Positions 28,768 to 38,349 of a DNA stretch of 64,000 nucleotides are shown here, in pieces (the stretch's first letter is position 1; each line of letters starts with the position of its first letter). A program made the translations under genes and the position numbers. Origin of the DNA: a bacterium (GTDB lineage Bacteria; SZUA-182; DTGQ01); the NCBI GenBank assembly GCA_023512255.1, contig JAILZY010000002.1, forward strand, positions 47,062-111,061, read 5' to 3'. Under the pieces are notes generated by a model, which worked only from the letters and a program-made list of their open reading frames with translations, made no database searches and had not been told where the DNA came from.

Positions 28768-30069
28768 TCAGCGAGCAAAATCAGCCCTCTTGTTTGCCGT
28801 GCTTTTCTTCTCGTCCTGTCGTCTGGTGGTGATTAAATTCCCCTCAAGAACCTCATCATAAATTTTCAACAGCGCCAAGCAATGCCGCTCAAGAGAGTAT
28901 TCCCGCTCAGCCTTCTCTCTGGCCTTCTGTCCCATCTGCCGCCGGAGGAACGGCCGCCTCATCAACTCCTCCATTTTGGCCGCCAGATCCTCAGCATTTC
29001 CCATTTCAAACAAGTGGCCCGTTTCTCCATCCTCTATCTGCTCAGGCAGCCCTCCTATCCTCGAAGCAATGATCGGCTTTCCCATAGCCATAGATTCTAG
29101 AACCACCATCGAGCAGTTCTCATTCCATTCAGAAGGAACAACTACCAAAGAAGCTGCATCAATATATTTTCTTAACTCTTCACCGAACTTATACCCACAG
29201 AACTCGACATTCTGCCCTGTATTCTGATATTTTGCTCTCAGCACATTTTCCAGAGGGCCAGTTCCAATGATCCTGAGCGGGAAGGATGAGGTTGAAAGAT
29301 ATTGCGTGTAGGCCTTGAGCAAAGTTTCAATTCCCTTCTCCTTTGAAAGCCGGCCAAAGTAGAGGATATACCCTTCATCTTTTCCGCTCGGCAAATAGCG
29401 TTGAAGATCAATCCCATTGGGTAAGATGAAAACCCTTTTCCCCTTAAGTCGACTTTGGCTGACCATATCGGCTAAAAATCGGCTGGGAGAAATAAATACG
29501 TCTACTGCCTCATAGCTCTTTGCCCAAAGATGCCAGTAAGCCTCACAGCTCAATAGCAAGCTCTTGAAAAGAGAGCCATCGAGGCACCTATTCTTGGCCG
29601 CCTTCCAAAAGTGCCTTCCCTGACATTGGCTACAAATAGCCCCATTATTTAGCATCGCATAGGATGGGCAGATAAGCTTATAGTCATGGAGGGTCAGAAT
29701 CACCTTGACCCCACGATCTCGCAAGATCGGGATGATCGAAGGCGTAAGTTGATGGTAGATGTTATGCAGATGGGCCAGCACCGGGCGCTCTTGGGTGATG
29801 AGGGCTTGTATTTTCCGTACCGCTTCAGGATTAGAGATAAAATCCTTAGCCATCTTTATCCGCTGACCAAAGCCTTTATGGGCCGCGGAGTAGTCCACAT
29901 TGGCCACGAAAAATTCAGCATAATCAGAGTCAAAATTATTGGGATGCTGCATCGAAAAATCAATGACTTTTAACCCTTGCCCTTTGAGGAATTCCCGTTC
30001 CTGAAAGAACACGGTTTCCGAGCCACCGTTCAGATAAAAAAATTTATTGGCCAGAAGTACGGAAGACAT
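28768..30069 (-). CDS. Glycosyltransferase family 4
   Basis: 'YFGRLSKEKGIETLLKAY', 'VVPSEWNENCSMVVLESMAMGKPIIASRIGGLPEQIEDG'. Confidence 0.95.
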   Translation of the reverse strand: MSSVLLANKFFYLNGGSETVFFQEREFLKGQGLKVIDFSMQHPNNFDSDYAEFFVANVDYSAAHKGFGQRIKMAKDFISNPEAVRKIQALITQERPVLAHLHNIYHQLTPSIIPILRDRGVKVILTLHDYKLICPSYAMLNNGAICSQCQGRHFWKAAKNRCLDGSLFKSLLLSCEAYWHLWAKSYEAVDVFISPSRFLADMVSQSRLKGKRVFILPNGIDLQRYLPSGKDEGYILYFGRLSKEKGIETLLKAYTQYLSTSSFPLRIIGTGPLENVLRAKYQNTGQNVEFCGYKFGEELRKYIDAASLVVVPSEWNENCSMVVLESMAMGKPIIASRIGGLPEQIEDGETGHLFEMGNAEDLAAKMEELMRRPFLRRQMGQKAREKAEREYSLERHCLALLKIYDEVLEGNLITTRRQDEKKSTANKRADFAR

Positions 30070-30199
30070 GGGGATTACTCTTATACGCTATGCCGGTTAG
30101 AAAAAAGGACTGCTACAGAATTAATCTGTGGACATGAGAATAAAATCAAATCTTGACTTCCTGTGATTATATAAGATTATGATTAATTTTCTAACATTG

Positions 30200-31444
30200 T
30201 CAAGATAACATAGGTTTATTTCTAAGGGCAGCATTTGTACATATTTTATCTATCGTAAAAATAATAAGATAAAATATAAAAATAAGTAAAATTCTACCAA
30301 TCAATAAGGAAGGCTCGATCAGATAAGTTAATATATATATATATAATATACTCTTAATCAAATCCTTTTCTGTCAAAAAATTACCATAAATAAGTCCATA
30401 TAAATATCCAATTAGACACATTCCTATTATTACACCCCACCATCCAAAATTTATATATAAACTCCCAATTGGCGTTGGGGGAGCACCTCCACCTAAAAAA
30501 TTTAAATTTAATTGTTCCTTAATAAAATAATCAAAGCATAAGGGCTTTGTAGGGAGTAAAAATCTAGGAATGAGAATCATAGCATTTTGTATATATTCTC
30601 TACCCCATTGAAAATCAAGATATCTATTATTAATCAATTTGATCAAAGGCGTATAGTTAACAAAATAGACAGCAGTAAACCGATTGATCCCTCTGTGAAT
30701 AGCTATAAAATCTATTGGTTCTCCTTGTCTGAAAGCATCTAATAAGCCAATAGCTACAAGCAATATAAAACCGACAATAGCAATCTTCACTGCTGATACT
30801 TTCCTATACTTATTATAAATACCTATAAATAAAATAACGATGAATAGGGCTGAAGCCTTATGACCAGATACAATAAAAATAAGCATTATAGTAAAAGGTA
30901 GCAATAAAAAATACGCGTATTTTTTTATTGGATATCTAATATTAAAAACCCATAACCAAATTGCAGAGACAGTCGTAAAAAATGTCCCTGGCTCTTTTAT
31001 TATACCTTTACCAATCTCAGCAACTCTACGAAGGCCCTCTATATTTTGACCAGATAATAAATTAACTGGCACCTTTGACCATATACCATAACCTATTAAT
31101 AATACAACTCCACTTAGAAATATCATTTTCATCATAATAGGCTGCTGTGATAAGCATATAACTTCTGGAACCCTAATAATTATTTTTCGATTTCTTAATT
31201 TGTATAATCCAAATCCTGTCAAATAAGACAAAATTCCAATACACGCAAGGCAAATAGGATCTCTTGTTATTCTTTCTTTAAAAAGATAAGTTCCTGAAAT
31301 AGGAGGTAAGCCATAATAAAGAAACCAATATACCATAGGGAAAAACATAGGATGAAGTAAATTAAAATTATCTTTACGCCATGAAACATAGGTATAAATT
31401 ATAAGCGGAATGGTCGATAATACTAACGAATACCATATTTCCAT
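30200..31444 (-). CDS. O-antigen/oligosaccharide repeat-unit polymerase (Wzy-like)
   Basis: Multi-TM, AT-rich ORF in polysaccharide locus; 'GGGAPPTPIGSLYINFGWWGVIIGMCLIGYLYG'. Confidence 0.82.
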   Translation of the reverse strand: MEIWYSLVLSTIPLIIYTYVSWRKDNFNLLHPMFFPMVYWFLYYGLPPISGTYLFKERITRDPICLACIGILSYLTGFGLYKLRNRKIIIRVPEVICLSQQPIMMKMIFLSGVVLLIGYGIWSKVPVNLLSGQNIEGLRRVAEIGKGIIKEPGTFFTTVSAIWLWVFNIRYPIKKYAYFLLLPFTIMLIFIVSGHKASALFIVILFIGIYNKYRKVSAVKIAIVGFILLVAIGLLDAFRQGEPIDFIAIHRGINRFTAVYFVNYTPLIKLINNRYLDFQWGREYIQNAMILIPRFLLPTKPLCFDYFIKEQLNLNFLGGGAPPTPIGSLYINFGWWGVIIGMCLIGYLYGLIYGNFLTEKDLIKSILYIYILTYLIEPSLLIGRILLIFIFYLIIFTIDKICTNAALRNKPMLS

Positions 31445-31445
31445 T

Positions 31446-32825
31446 TTATGCTCTAAAATTATATCCTCTTATTATATTCTCGCACTGATTCAGAGTATAA
31501 TTTAATCCATATTGAATCAGCTGAATAAAACGATTTTCGACCTTTTCTTTCATATAAGTTACTTTTCTTAATATTGCTTCTCTCATTTCTCTTTGTCGAG
31601 TATAGAGAGATTGTACCCTTTCCCATAAAATTTCTTCATTAATGCTAGCAATATCAATAATATAATATTTATCTTCAATCATTTTAACAATCCCTAAACC
31701 TTTTGGAATTTCATAAGCAATAGCTATTACCGGGGTACCAGATGAGAGAGCAAATATAGCGGAATGAATTCGAGTCCCAATAAAAATATCCATCGCTCCA
31801 TATAATTTTCTCAATATAAAGGTTGAATAATCCCCTTTTAAAAGAAACGGACGAGCATAAGAAGTTCTTTGAATTATTTTTTCTCCAATCGACAGATCAG
31901 ATAACGCATGAGGCATAATAAAAATATTGGCTCCATACTTATAAGCAAGCTTATCCAGTACCTTGGCTATAGAATCAAGATAACGGTCAAAAAGTTTTTT
32001 TGAATTTTCTGACTGCATTGGGAAATGCCAATCTCTTACAGTTAACCCTATTTTAGGTTTATTTAAATTATTAATAGTTATTCCTTCAGATTTTAAAATA
32101 TACTCAAATTCTTTCCCTTTTATGATATTATTTTCTTTATATTCTTTATACCAAAAGGCTATATCAGGCAATAGCTCTACTTTATTCTTATCAATTTTAA
32201 GCTCTTCAATGAGAAATTGATAAGAAATCTCTTCTCTTACGACGATCCTTATATATCGATTAAGGCAAAATCTTACGAGAAATTTCGGAAACCATCCAAC
32301 AACTGGACCAACTGAATGCCCAAGAGCTATAATTTTCTTGTTAAGGATAATTGCAACAAAAGAAGAGAGCAGTAATCGATATAAAAACACAAGCTGCTTT
32401 ATTCCGCCGTAACAATAGATATAGCTTCCGCCCTTAAGAATGATTAAATCAGCAGATCTAATTGCATTAAAACTAGTTTTAAATTTTTTTGGTAATAATA
32501 TTGAGGAATAATCTTTTAAAAAAAGAACAACAAGAAGCAGCCAAAAAGAAAGTATACTATTTAATATTCCAGAAATAATTCCCCGAAAACGGTTTTCTTT
32601 TTCAATAAATATTGCTGGGAAAAATGAACCAAAATGTTTAATGGGTAGAAATGCTAAGTGCTTAAATTTCTCTTTTTCTCTAATTTCCTGATCGCTATAG
32701 TCAACATTTATTAAATTTATGGAGGGATTTTGAACATATTTCAAGATAAGCTGAACTGTTGCCTCCAAGATAGCTAGGTCCCCCTTGTTTCTATCGTCAC
32801 TCATGTTAAGGATGGTAAATATCAT
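31446..32825 (-). CDS. Polysaccharide pyruvyl transferase family protein
   Basis: 'DDRNKGDLAILEATVQLI', 'IIALGHSVGPV', 'IFIGTRIHSAIFALSSGTPVIAIAYEIPKGLGIV'. Confidence 0.87.
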   Translation of the reverse strand: MIFTILNMSDDRNKGDLAILEATVQLILKYVQNPSINLINVDYSDQEIREKEKFKHLAFLPIKHFGSFFPAIFIEKENRFRGIISGILNSILSFWLLLVVLFLKDYSSILLPKKFKTSFNAIRSADLIILKGGSYIYCYGGIKQLVFLYRLLLSSFVAIILNKKIIALGHSVGPVVGWFPKFLVRFCLNRYIRIVVREEISYQFLIEELKIDKNKVELLPDIAFWYKEYKENNIIKGKEFEYILKSEGITINNLNKPKIGLTVRDWHFPMQSENSKKLFDRYLDSIAKVLDKLAYKYGANIFIMPHALSDLSIGEKIIQRTSYARPFLLKGDYSTFILRKLYGAMDIFIGTRIHSAIFALSSGTPVIAIAYEIPKGLGIVKMIEDKYYIIDIASINEEILWERVQSLYTRQREMREAILRKVTYMKEKVENRFIQLIQYGLNYTLNQCENIIRGYNFRA

Positions 32826-32891
32826 GTTTTTTTGCTCCAGAATAACAACATAAAGATTTTTATTAAAATTGATCTTTTTTTGTTTATATAT

Positions 32892-34262
32892 CTAATCTGA
32901 AAACTTTTGATTAAGTTGTAGTGCTGAATCCAGTCTCATGATATTAAAAGTTCTCCATAAGTAAAAAAGATAAAATAAAGAGCAGAGAGAAGTAGACAAA
33001 GCAATACCAGGGAGTTTAAAAAATCTCATTAAAATATAATTAAGCAAAATATTAAGAAAAATTGAATAAAATCCATAACGCATTATGACCTTTGTATTTT
33101 TCATGGTAAGATGTGCTCGCGAGTAAACTCGGCCTAACATAGCTGTTGTAAAACCGATCAGATAACATATCCATACCCATCCCACCTCAGTAACCCTTGT
33201 CTGATCAAAAACTCCCCGCTTCAAAGCAAGTTTTAAGACTGGGTGATGAAAAAGAATTAAAAGTGTAGTAACAAGTAATGCTACAGGTATCACTATCTTT
33301 GTTGTTTCCCTTAAATCCTTTCTTAACCTTTGCCCGCCTTCCTCATAATACCTGCTGCTCCAATGGGAAAGGAGGGCAACCATAAAACCCGCGGACATAA
33401 AGGTCGATGGAATTGCATAGAGCCTATCTGCATAGTGAAGGATAGATACGCTTCCCTCACCTAGCCAGGAAGCCATAGTTTTATCTATAACCGGATTAAT
33501 GTCTATGGCTACCATCCCAATTATTTGATAAGAGGCGATTTTTAAAAATTCCCGAATCTTAGAATCAAGGTGAAACGACAGGCCAAGTCGAAACACATTT
33601 AATCTTCTGATGACCCCTATCAAAATTCCTAAGCGGACTATTTCTCCAGCCACGTAGCCAAAGGCGATAGTATGTACTCCAAATTTATCTTTCAAAAGGA
33701 AGATAATGACCAAGTTAACCAATGCTCGAAATGCGGGCGACATAGCTGGAATAGAAAATTGCTTATAAGCATTTAGACTTCCCACAAGGACACTGGTCCA
33801 GACTAAAAGTATGACCAGGGGAGATATCTCCATCAAGAGAAGATAAACCAGATTTAAGGTCTTGGCATCGAATCGGGTTACAAGAGAAAGAAACGGTTTG
33901 ATGATAAAAAGAAATCCTATGACTAAAGTCAAAAGGCCAAGACCACTTATGCCTAAAATATTGCTAATAAATTCACCTACATTTCCATTTTGAGCTCTTA
34001 TTTCGGCAATATATGGAACTATTATCGTTTCTATCACCGTAGCAAAGATATCAGAAAGAAAGAAAATAAGCCCATAGGTGAAAAAAAAAGCATCTGTCTC
34101 GCCAGACACTCCAAACCAGGCAGCGATAAAAAAAGGGATAAGAAGGCCTATACCTCTCCCTAGCGTATTCCAGCAAGTGGTAACCATACTGTCCCACAGT
34201 AGCCTACGGCGACGAAGCTTAGCCCATAAGTTATTAATGGTATGGTAAATTTTATGTTTCAT
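32892..34262 (-). CDS. MurJ/Wzx-like lipid-linked oligosaccharide flippase
   Basis: Multi-TM; 'WFGVSGETDAFFFTYGLIFFLSDIF', 'INPVIDKTMASWLGEGSVSILHYADRLYAIPSTF'. Confidence 0.9.
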   Translation of the reverse strand: MKHKIYHTINNLWAKLRRRRLLWDSMVTTCWNTLGRGIGLLIPFFIAAWFGVSGETDAFFFTYGLIFFLSDIFATVIETIIVPYIAEIRAQNGNVGEFISNILGISGLGLLTLVIGFLFIIKPFLSLVTRFDAKTLNLVYLLLMEISPLVILLVWTSVLVGSLNAYKQFSIPAMSPAFRALVNLVIIFLLKDKFGVHTIAFGYVAGEIVRLGILIGVIRRLNVFRLGLSFHLDSKIREFLKIASYQIIGMVAIDINPVIDKTMASWLGEGSVSILHYADRLYAIPSTFMSAGFMVALLSHWSSRYYEEGGQRLRKDLRETTKIVIPVALLVTTLLILFHHPVLKLALKRGVFDQTRVTEVGWVWICYLIGFTTAMLGRVYSRAHLTMKNTKVIMRYGFYSIFLNILLNYILMRFFKLPGIALSTSLCSLFYLFYLWRTFNIMRLDSALQLNQKFSD

Positions 34263-34430
34263 GATTATTATGTTTCATGATTATCGTCCTATCCAATGAT
34301 GAATAATAAAATTATTGGTTGGAGATAGAATTGACAAGAAAAGTAAGAAATTAAGTATTAGACCTAACCCTGTGCCAGCCCCAAAAACCCAGAGCCGGGC
34401 GCTTCTCCCAATTATAGCATATATATGCAG

Positions 34431-34982
34431 CTATATATGCGGCAGAGCCTCTTCCTCCAGCTCTGACAGCCAAGGCAGCCGGGCGTCTTTGGCCGACAAA
34501 ATCGGCTCCTGCACCGGCCACCTGATGGCAAGCTTTGGGTCATCCCAGCGCAGGCCGTATTCATCGTCGGGGGCATAAAGCGCTGTGCATTTGTAGATTA
34601 CATCTGCCTGCTCACTCAAGACACAAAAGCCATGAGCAAATCCCTCGGGGATAAATATCTGACGATGGTTCTCGCTGGTCAGGTGGATACCCAGCCATTG
34701 GCCAAAGGTGGGCGACCCTCGGCGAATATCCACGGCCACATCAAAGATCGCGCCTTGAGATACCCAGATCAGCTTCCCTTGCGGATGCTGAAGCTGATAG
34801 TGCAGCCCCCGCAACACACCCCGCACAGAATGAGAGTGATTGTCCTGGACAAAGGGCTGGCTGATCCCAGCCTCCTGATATTTTCTCTGATGGTAGGTTT
34901 CCAGAAAAAACCCTCGCTGGTCCTCAAAAACGCTTGGCTCTATCAGCAGCACTCCCTCAAGTGAGGTATGAAAGATGTTCAT
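34431..34982 (-). CDS. rfbC: dTDP-4-dehydrorhamnose 3,5-epimerase
   Basis: 'LIEPSVFEDQRGFFLETYHQRKY', 'VRGVLRGLHYQ', 'IPEGFAHGFCVLSE'. Confidence 0.96.
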   Translation of the reverse strand: MNIFHTSLEGVLLIEPSVFEDQRGFFLETYHQRKYQEAGISQPFVQDNHSHSVRGVLRGLHYQLQHPQGKLIWVSQGAIFDVAVDIRRGSPTFGQWLGIHLTSENHRQIFIPEGFAHGFCVLSEQADVIYKCTALYAPDDEYGLRWDDPKLAIRWPVQEPILSAKDARLPWLSELEEEALPHI

Positions 34983-35011
34983 AGCCCAACATCCTGCCTT
35001 TCTTCAACATC

Positions 35012-35911
35012 CTACCCCTGCTCAAGGGCCTGATAATCCTGCTCAGCACTTTGGAGCATATGCAGCAGGTATTGACCATAGCTATTTTGGGCTAGCCCCC
35101 TAGCCAAGCTCTCAACCTGAGAGGCGCTGATATAGCCCAGCCGATAGGCAATTTCCTCGATGCAGGCCACTTTCAGCCCCTGCCGCTGCTCGACCACTTC
35201 GATGAAGTTTGCAGCCTGAAGCAGGGATTCATGGGTTCCAGTATCCAGCCAGGCGATGCCGCGGCCAAGTTTTTCTACCCGAAGAGACCGAAGCTCAAGA
35301 TAGGCCCGATTGACATCGGTGATTTCAAGCTCGCCCCGGGCCGAAGGCTTAAGAGCTGCGGCAATATCCAGCACCCGATTATCATAAAAATATAGCCCAG
35401 TTACGGCATAATGAGACTTTGGCTGAGCGGGTTTTTCCTCGATACTCACTGCCTGCCCGCTCTGATCAAAGGAGACTACACCATAGCGGTGCGGATCCCT
35501 CACCCAGTAGCCGAAAATGGTCGCTCCCTCTTTCTGGGCCGCTGCCCGACGAAGGATTTTAACTAAGTCATGACCATAGAAGATATTATCGCCTAGAATT
35601 AGCGAGACCTGATCTTGGCCGACAAAGTCACGGCCAATGATAAAGGCCTGGGCTAGCCCCTCGGGCCGAGGCTGCTCAGCATATGAGAAGGTCAGCCCCC
35701 ACTGGCTCCCATCTCCGAGTAGCTCCCGAAACAGGGGTAAATCGTGCGGAGTGGAAATAACCAAAATCTCTCTTATTCCAGCCAACATGAGCACAGACAA
35801 GGGATAGTAAATCATCGGCTTGTCGTACACCGGCATAAGTTGCTTGCTCACCACCTGGGTGATGGGATAGAGCCGTGTTCCCGATCCCCCAGCAAGAATA
35901 ATACCCTTCAT
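35012..35911 (-). CDS. rfbA: Glucose-1-phosphate thymidylyltransferase
   Basis: '[46 protein letters not shown]'. Confidence 0.97.
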   Translation of the reverse strand: MKGIILAGGSGTRLYPITQVVSKQLMPVYDKPMIYYPLSVLMLAGIREILVISTPHDLPLFRELLGDGSQWGLTFSYAEQPRPEGLAQAFIIGRDFVGQDQVSLILGDNIFYGHDLVKILRRAAAQKEGATIFGYWVRDPHRYGVVSFDQSGQAVSIEEKPAQPKSHYAVTGLYFYDNRVLDIAAALKPSARGELEITDVNRAYLELRSLRVEKLGRGIAWLDTGTHESLLQAANFIEVVEQRQGLKVACIEEIAYRLGYISASQVESLARGLAQNSYGQYLLHMLQSAEQDYQALEQG

Positions 35912-35977
35912 GATGCCCCTTCCTTGAAACCTTTCTTCTCCTAACCAAAATAAAGTGGCAGACCAGGCGAAGTCTAC

Positions 35978-37117
35978 CTAACCTGGCGCCTCTCCACCTC
36001 TGCACCACTCATCTCGCTTTTGGTAATTGAGGCTTATCCATCGGCGATATTCGCCGCTTCGGACCGCCTCAACCCAATCAAGATGCTGCAAGTACCAATC
36101 AACCGTGGCAGCAAGGGCATGCTCGAAATCATGCTCTGGCCGCCAGCCAAGCTCTCGCTGAATCTTTGAAGAATCAATAGCATAGCGCCGATCGTGGCCA
36201 GGGCGGTCAGGAACAAAGCGGATGAGATGGTAGCTTGAATCCGCACCTGACCTCCCCAAGCGGCTGTCAAGGAGATCGCACAATTTGTGGACGATATTAA
36301 TGTTGCTACGCTCTGCCCCACCTCCGATATTATAAGTCTCACCCGGCGTGCCGGCCTCAAGCACACTGAGCAGCGCCTGGCAGTGGTCAAGCACATAGAG
36401 CCAATCGCGGATGTTTTGCCCATCGCCATAGACCGGCAGGGGCTTTTTTTCGATGATATTCATAATCATCAGCGGAATGAGCTTTTCTGGAAATTGATAA
36501 GGGCCATAGTTATTCGAGCAGTTAGTGATAATGGTTGGCAGACCATAGGTGCGAAAATAAGCCCTGACAAAGTGATCCGAAGAAGCCTTTGAGGCTGAAT
36601 AAGGGCTTGAGGGATCATATGGGCTATCTTCACAGAAGCGACCTTGGGGGCCAAGACTTCCATAGACCTCATCAGTAGATACGTGCAGAAAACGGAAAGC
36701 CGCCGGCCTGCCCTTGCCTTCCCAATAGGCTCTGGCCGCCTCAAGCAGTCGAAAGGTCCCCAGGACGTTTGTGTCCACGAAAGCTTCGGGGCCAAGAATA
36801 GAGCGATCAACATGGGATTCGGCGGCAAAATGGATAACCGCACTGATCTCATCCTGCTCAAAAAGGCGCCTCAGACAGGCCAAATCCCTGATATCCCCAT
36901 GAATAAACCGATGCCGCTCCCTGTCCTGGGCTGAGAGATCATCAAAATTGGCTAGGTTTCCAGCGTAGGTCAGGGCATCGAGGTTTAGAATCCGCCACAA
37001 GGGCCTTCTGGCCAGCGTGTAGCGAATAAAATTCGATCCGATAAAGCCAGCCCCGCCAGTAACTAGAAGAAGCGGAGAGGATGAGAGAAGCTTCGGCCAG
37101 CAAGATGACTTTTTCAT
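35978..37117 (-). CDS. rfbB: dTDP-glucose 4,6-dehydratase
   Basis: 'LLVTGGAGFIGSNFIRY', 'HVSTDEVYGSL', 'YSASKASSDHFVRAYFRTYGLPTIITNCSNNYGPYQFPEKLIPLM'. Confidence 0.97.
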   Translation of the reverse strand: MKKSSCWPKLLSSSPLLLVTGGAGFIGSNFIRYTLARRPLWRILNLDALTYAGNLANFDDLSAQDRERHRFIHGDIRDLACLRRLFEQDEISAVIHFAAESHVDRSILGPEAFVDTNVLGTFRLLEAARAYWEGKGRPAAFRFLHVSTDEVYGSLGPQGRFCEDSPYDPSSPYSASKASSDHFVRAYFRTYGLPTIITNCSNNYGPYQFPEKLIPLMIMNIIEKKPLPVYGDGQNIRDWLYVLDHCQALLSVLEAGTPGETYNIGGGAERSNINIVHKLCDLLDSRLGRSGADSSYHLIRFVPDRPGHDRRYAIDSSKIQRELGWRPEHDFEHALAATVDWYLQHLDWVEAVRSGEYRRWISLNYQKRDEWCRGGEAPG

Positions 37118-37166
37118 AAACTTGACTTCATAAATTTGACTTCATAAAGCTTGATAAAACTTGAGT

Positions 37167-38078
37167 TCATAAGCTAGACAATACCTGGCTGAGTGAAATT
37201 TCCCATGCCGGAAGCCGAATCCCAAAGGCGGCAAAAGCAGCCTCAGAGGATAGCAGCGAATAGGCAGGCCGCCGGGCAGAAGTTGGATACTCAGCCGATG
37301 GGATAGGGATAAGCCGCTGCAGCTTGTGCGCCTTCCGCTGCGGGGCTGCTTCCAAAATGGCCTTGGCAAAGCCAAACCAGCTCGTCGCTCCTTCGGCCGT
37401 AAGGTGATAGAGCCCGCCCCGCTCACGGAGAAATCCCGCTATATCCCTCACCCCTTGAGCCAAAATCTGAGCCGTAGCCTCGGCAATCATCCGACACCAA
37501 GTGGGTGCACCGATCTGATCATCCACCACCCGGATTTCTTCCCTCTCCTGAGCCGCCTTCAACATGGTGAGCATGAAATTCTTCCCTCGGCTCCCATATA
37601 CCCAGCTTACCCGCAAAATGAGGTGCGGCACATCCGCCGCCTGAATAGCCCGATCACCCTCTAATTTGCTTCGGCCATAAGTATTTAGCGGATTGGGGAT
37701 ATCCTGCTCTGTATAGGGGGTGCTCCCGCGGCCATCAAATACATAATCAGTAGAGTAGTGCACAATAGCAGCTCCGATTCTGCGGGCCTCATCAGCCAGG
37801 ATGCCCACGGCAGTGGCGTTGATGGCAAAAGCAGCCTCAGGCTCATCCTCTGCCTTGTCCACAGCCGTATAGGCTGCGGCATTGACAATAAGATTAGGGT
37901 TAGTCTGCCGCACCCTCTCCCGAATCTGGAGAGGTTGGGCAAGATCAATGGCTGGATAATCCAGGGCAATTACCTCACCCAAGGTTCGCAAGGTGCGATC
38001 AAGCTCCCATCCAACCTGACCACCGGCTCCAATCAGCAGAATCTTCAAGGGGAAATCTTCCTCAAGCTTTTGCCTCAA
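37167..38078 (-). CDS. rfbD: dTDP-4-dehydrorhamnose reductase
   Basis: 'ILLIGAGGQVGWEL', 'VNAAAYTAVDKAEDEPEAAFAINA', 'STDYVFDG...YGRSKLEGD'. Confidence 0.96.
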   Translation of the reverse strand: MRQKLEEDFPLKILLIGAGGQVGWELDRTLRTLGEVIALDYPAIDLAQPLQIRERVRQTNPNLIVNAAAYTAVDKAEDEPEAAFAINATAVGILADEARRIGAAIVHYSTDYVFDGRGSTPYTEQDIPNPLNTYGRSKLEGDRAIQAADVPHLILRVSWVYGSRGKNFMLTMLKAAQEREEIRVVDDQIGAPTWCRMIAEATAQILAQGVRDIAGFLRERGGLYHLTAEGATSWFGFAKAILEAAPQRKAHKLQRLIPIPSAEYPTSARRPAYSLLSSEAAFAAFGIRLPAWEISLSQVLSSL

Positions 38079-38164
38079 GCTCTTTGCCGCCTCTTTTTAT
38101 CTCTTTGCGGCGACCTTATAATTTATCATAATTTATTACTTATTTATGCCATATATTATTTAGT

Positions 38165-38303
38165 GGTTCTTTGGCTAAGTGCATAACACGAGTTGCGCAG
38201 CGGATCAATTACGCTATTAATTTAATTGTAGCGTGCGGATAAGCTAATTGTAGGGGCGGACCTTGTGTCCGCCCAGCTTGCGCACTTTGTTAGCGAAAAG
38301 ACC
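38165..38303. mobile_element. MITE-like element (diverged copy), imperfect TIRs GGTTCTTTGGCTAA / TTAGCGAAAAGACC
   Basis: Related to 46293-46402; 11/14 TIR match; internal GGGCGGAC-CTTGT-GTCCGCCC hairpin. Confidence 0.75.
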
Positions 38304-38349
38304 GCTTATTTATGCCATATATTTATTTATGCATATTTTATGTATATTT

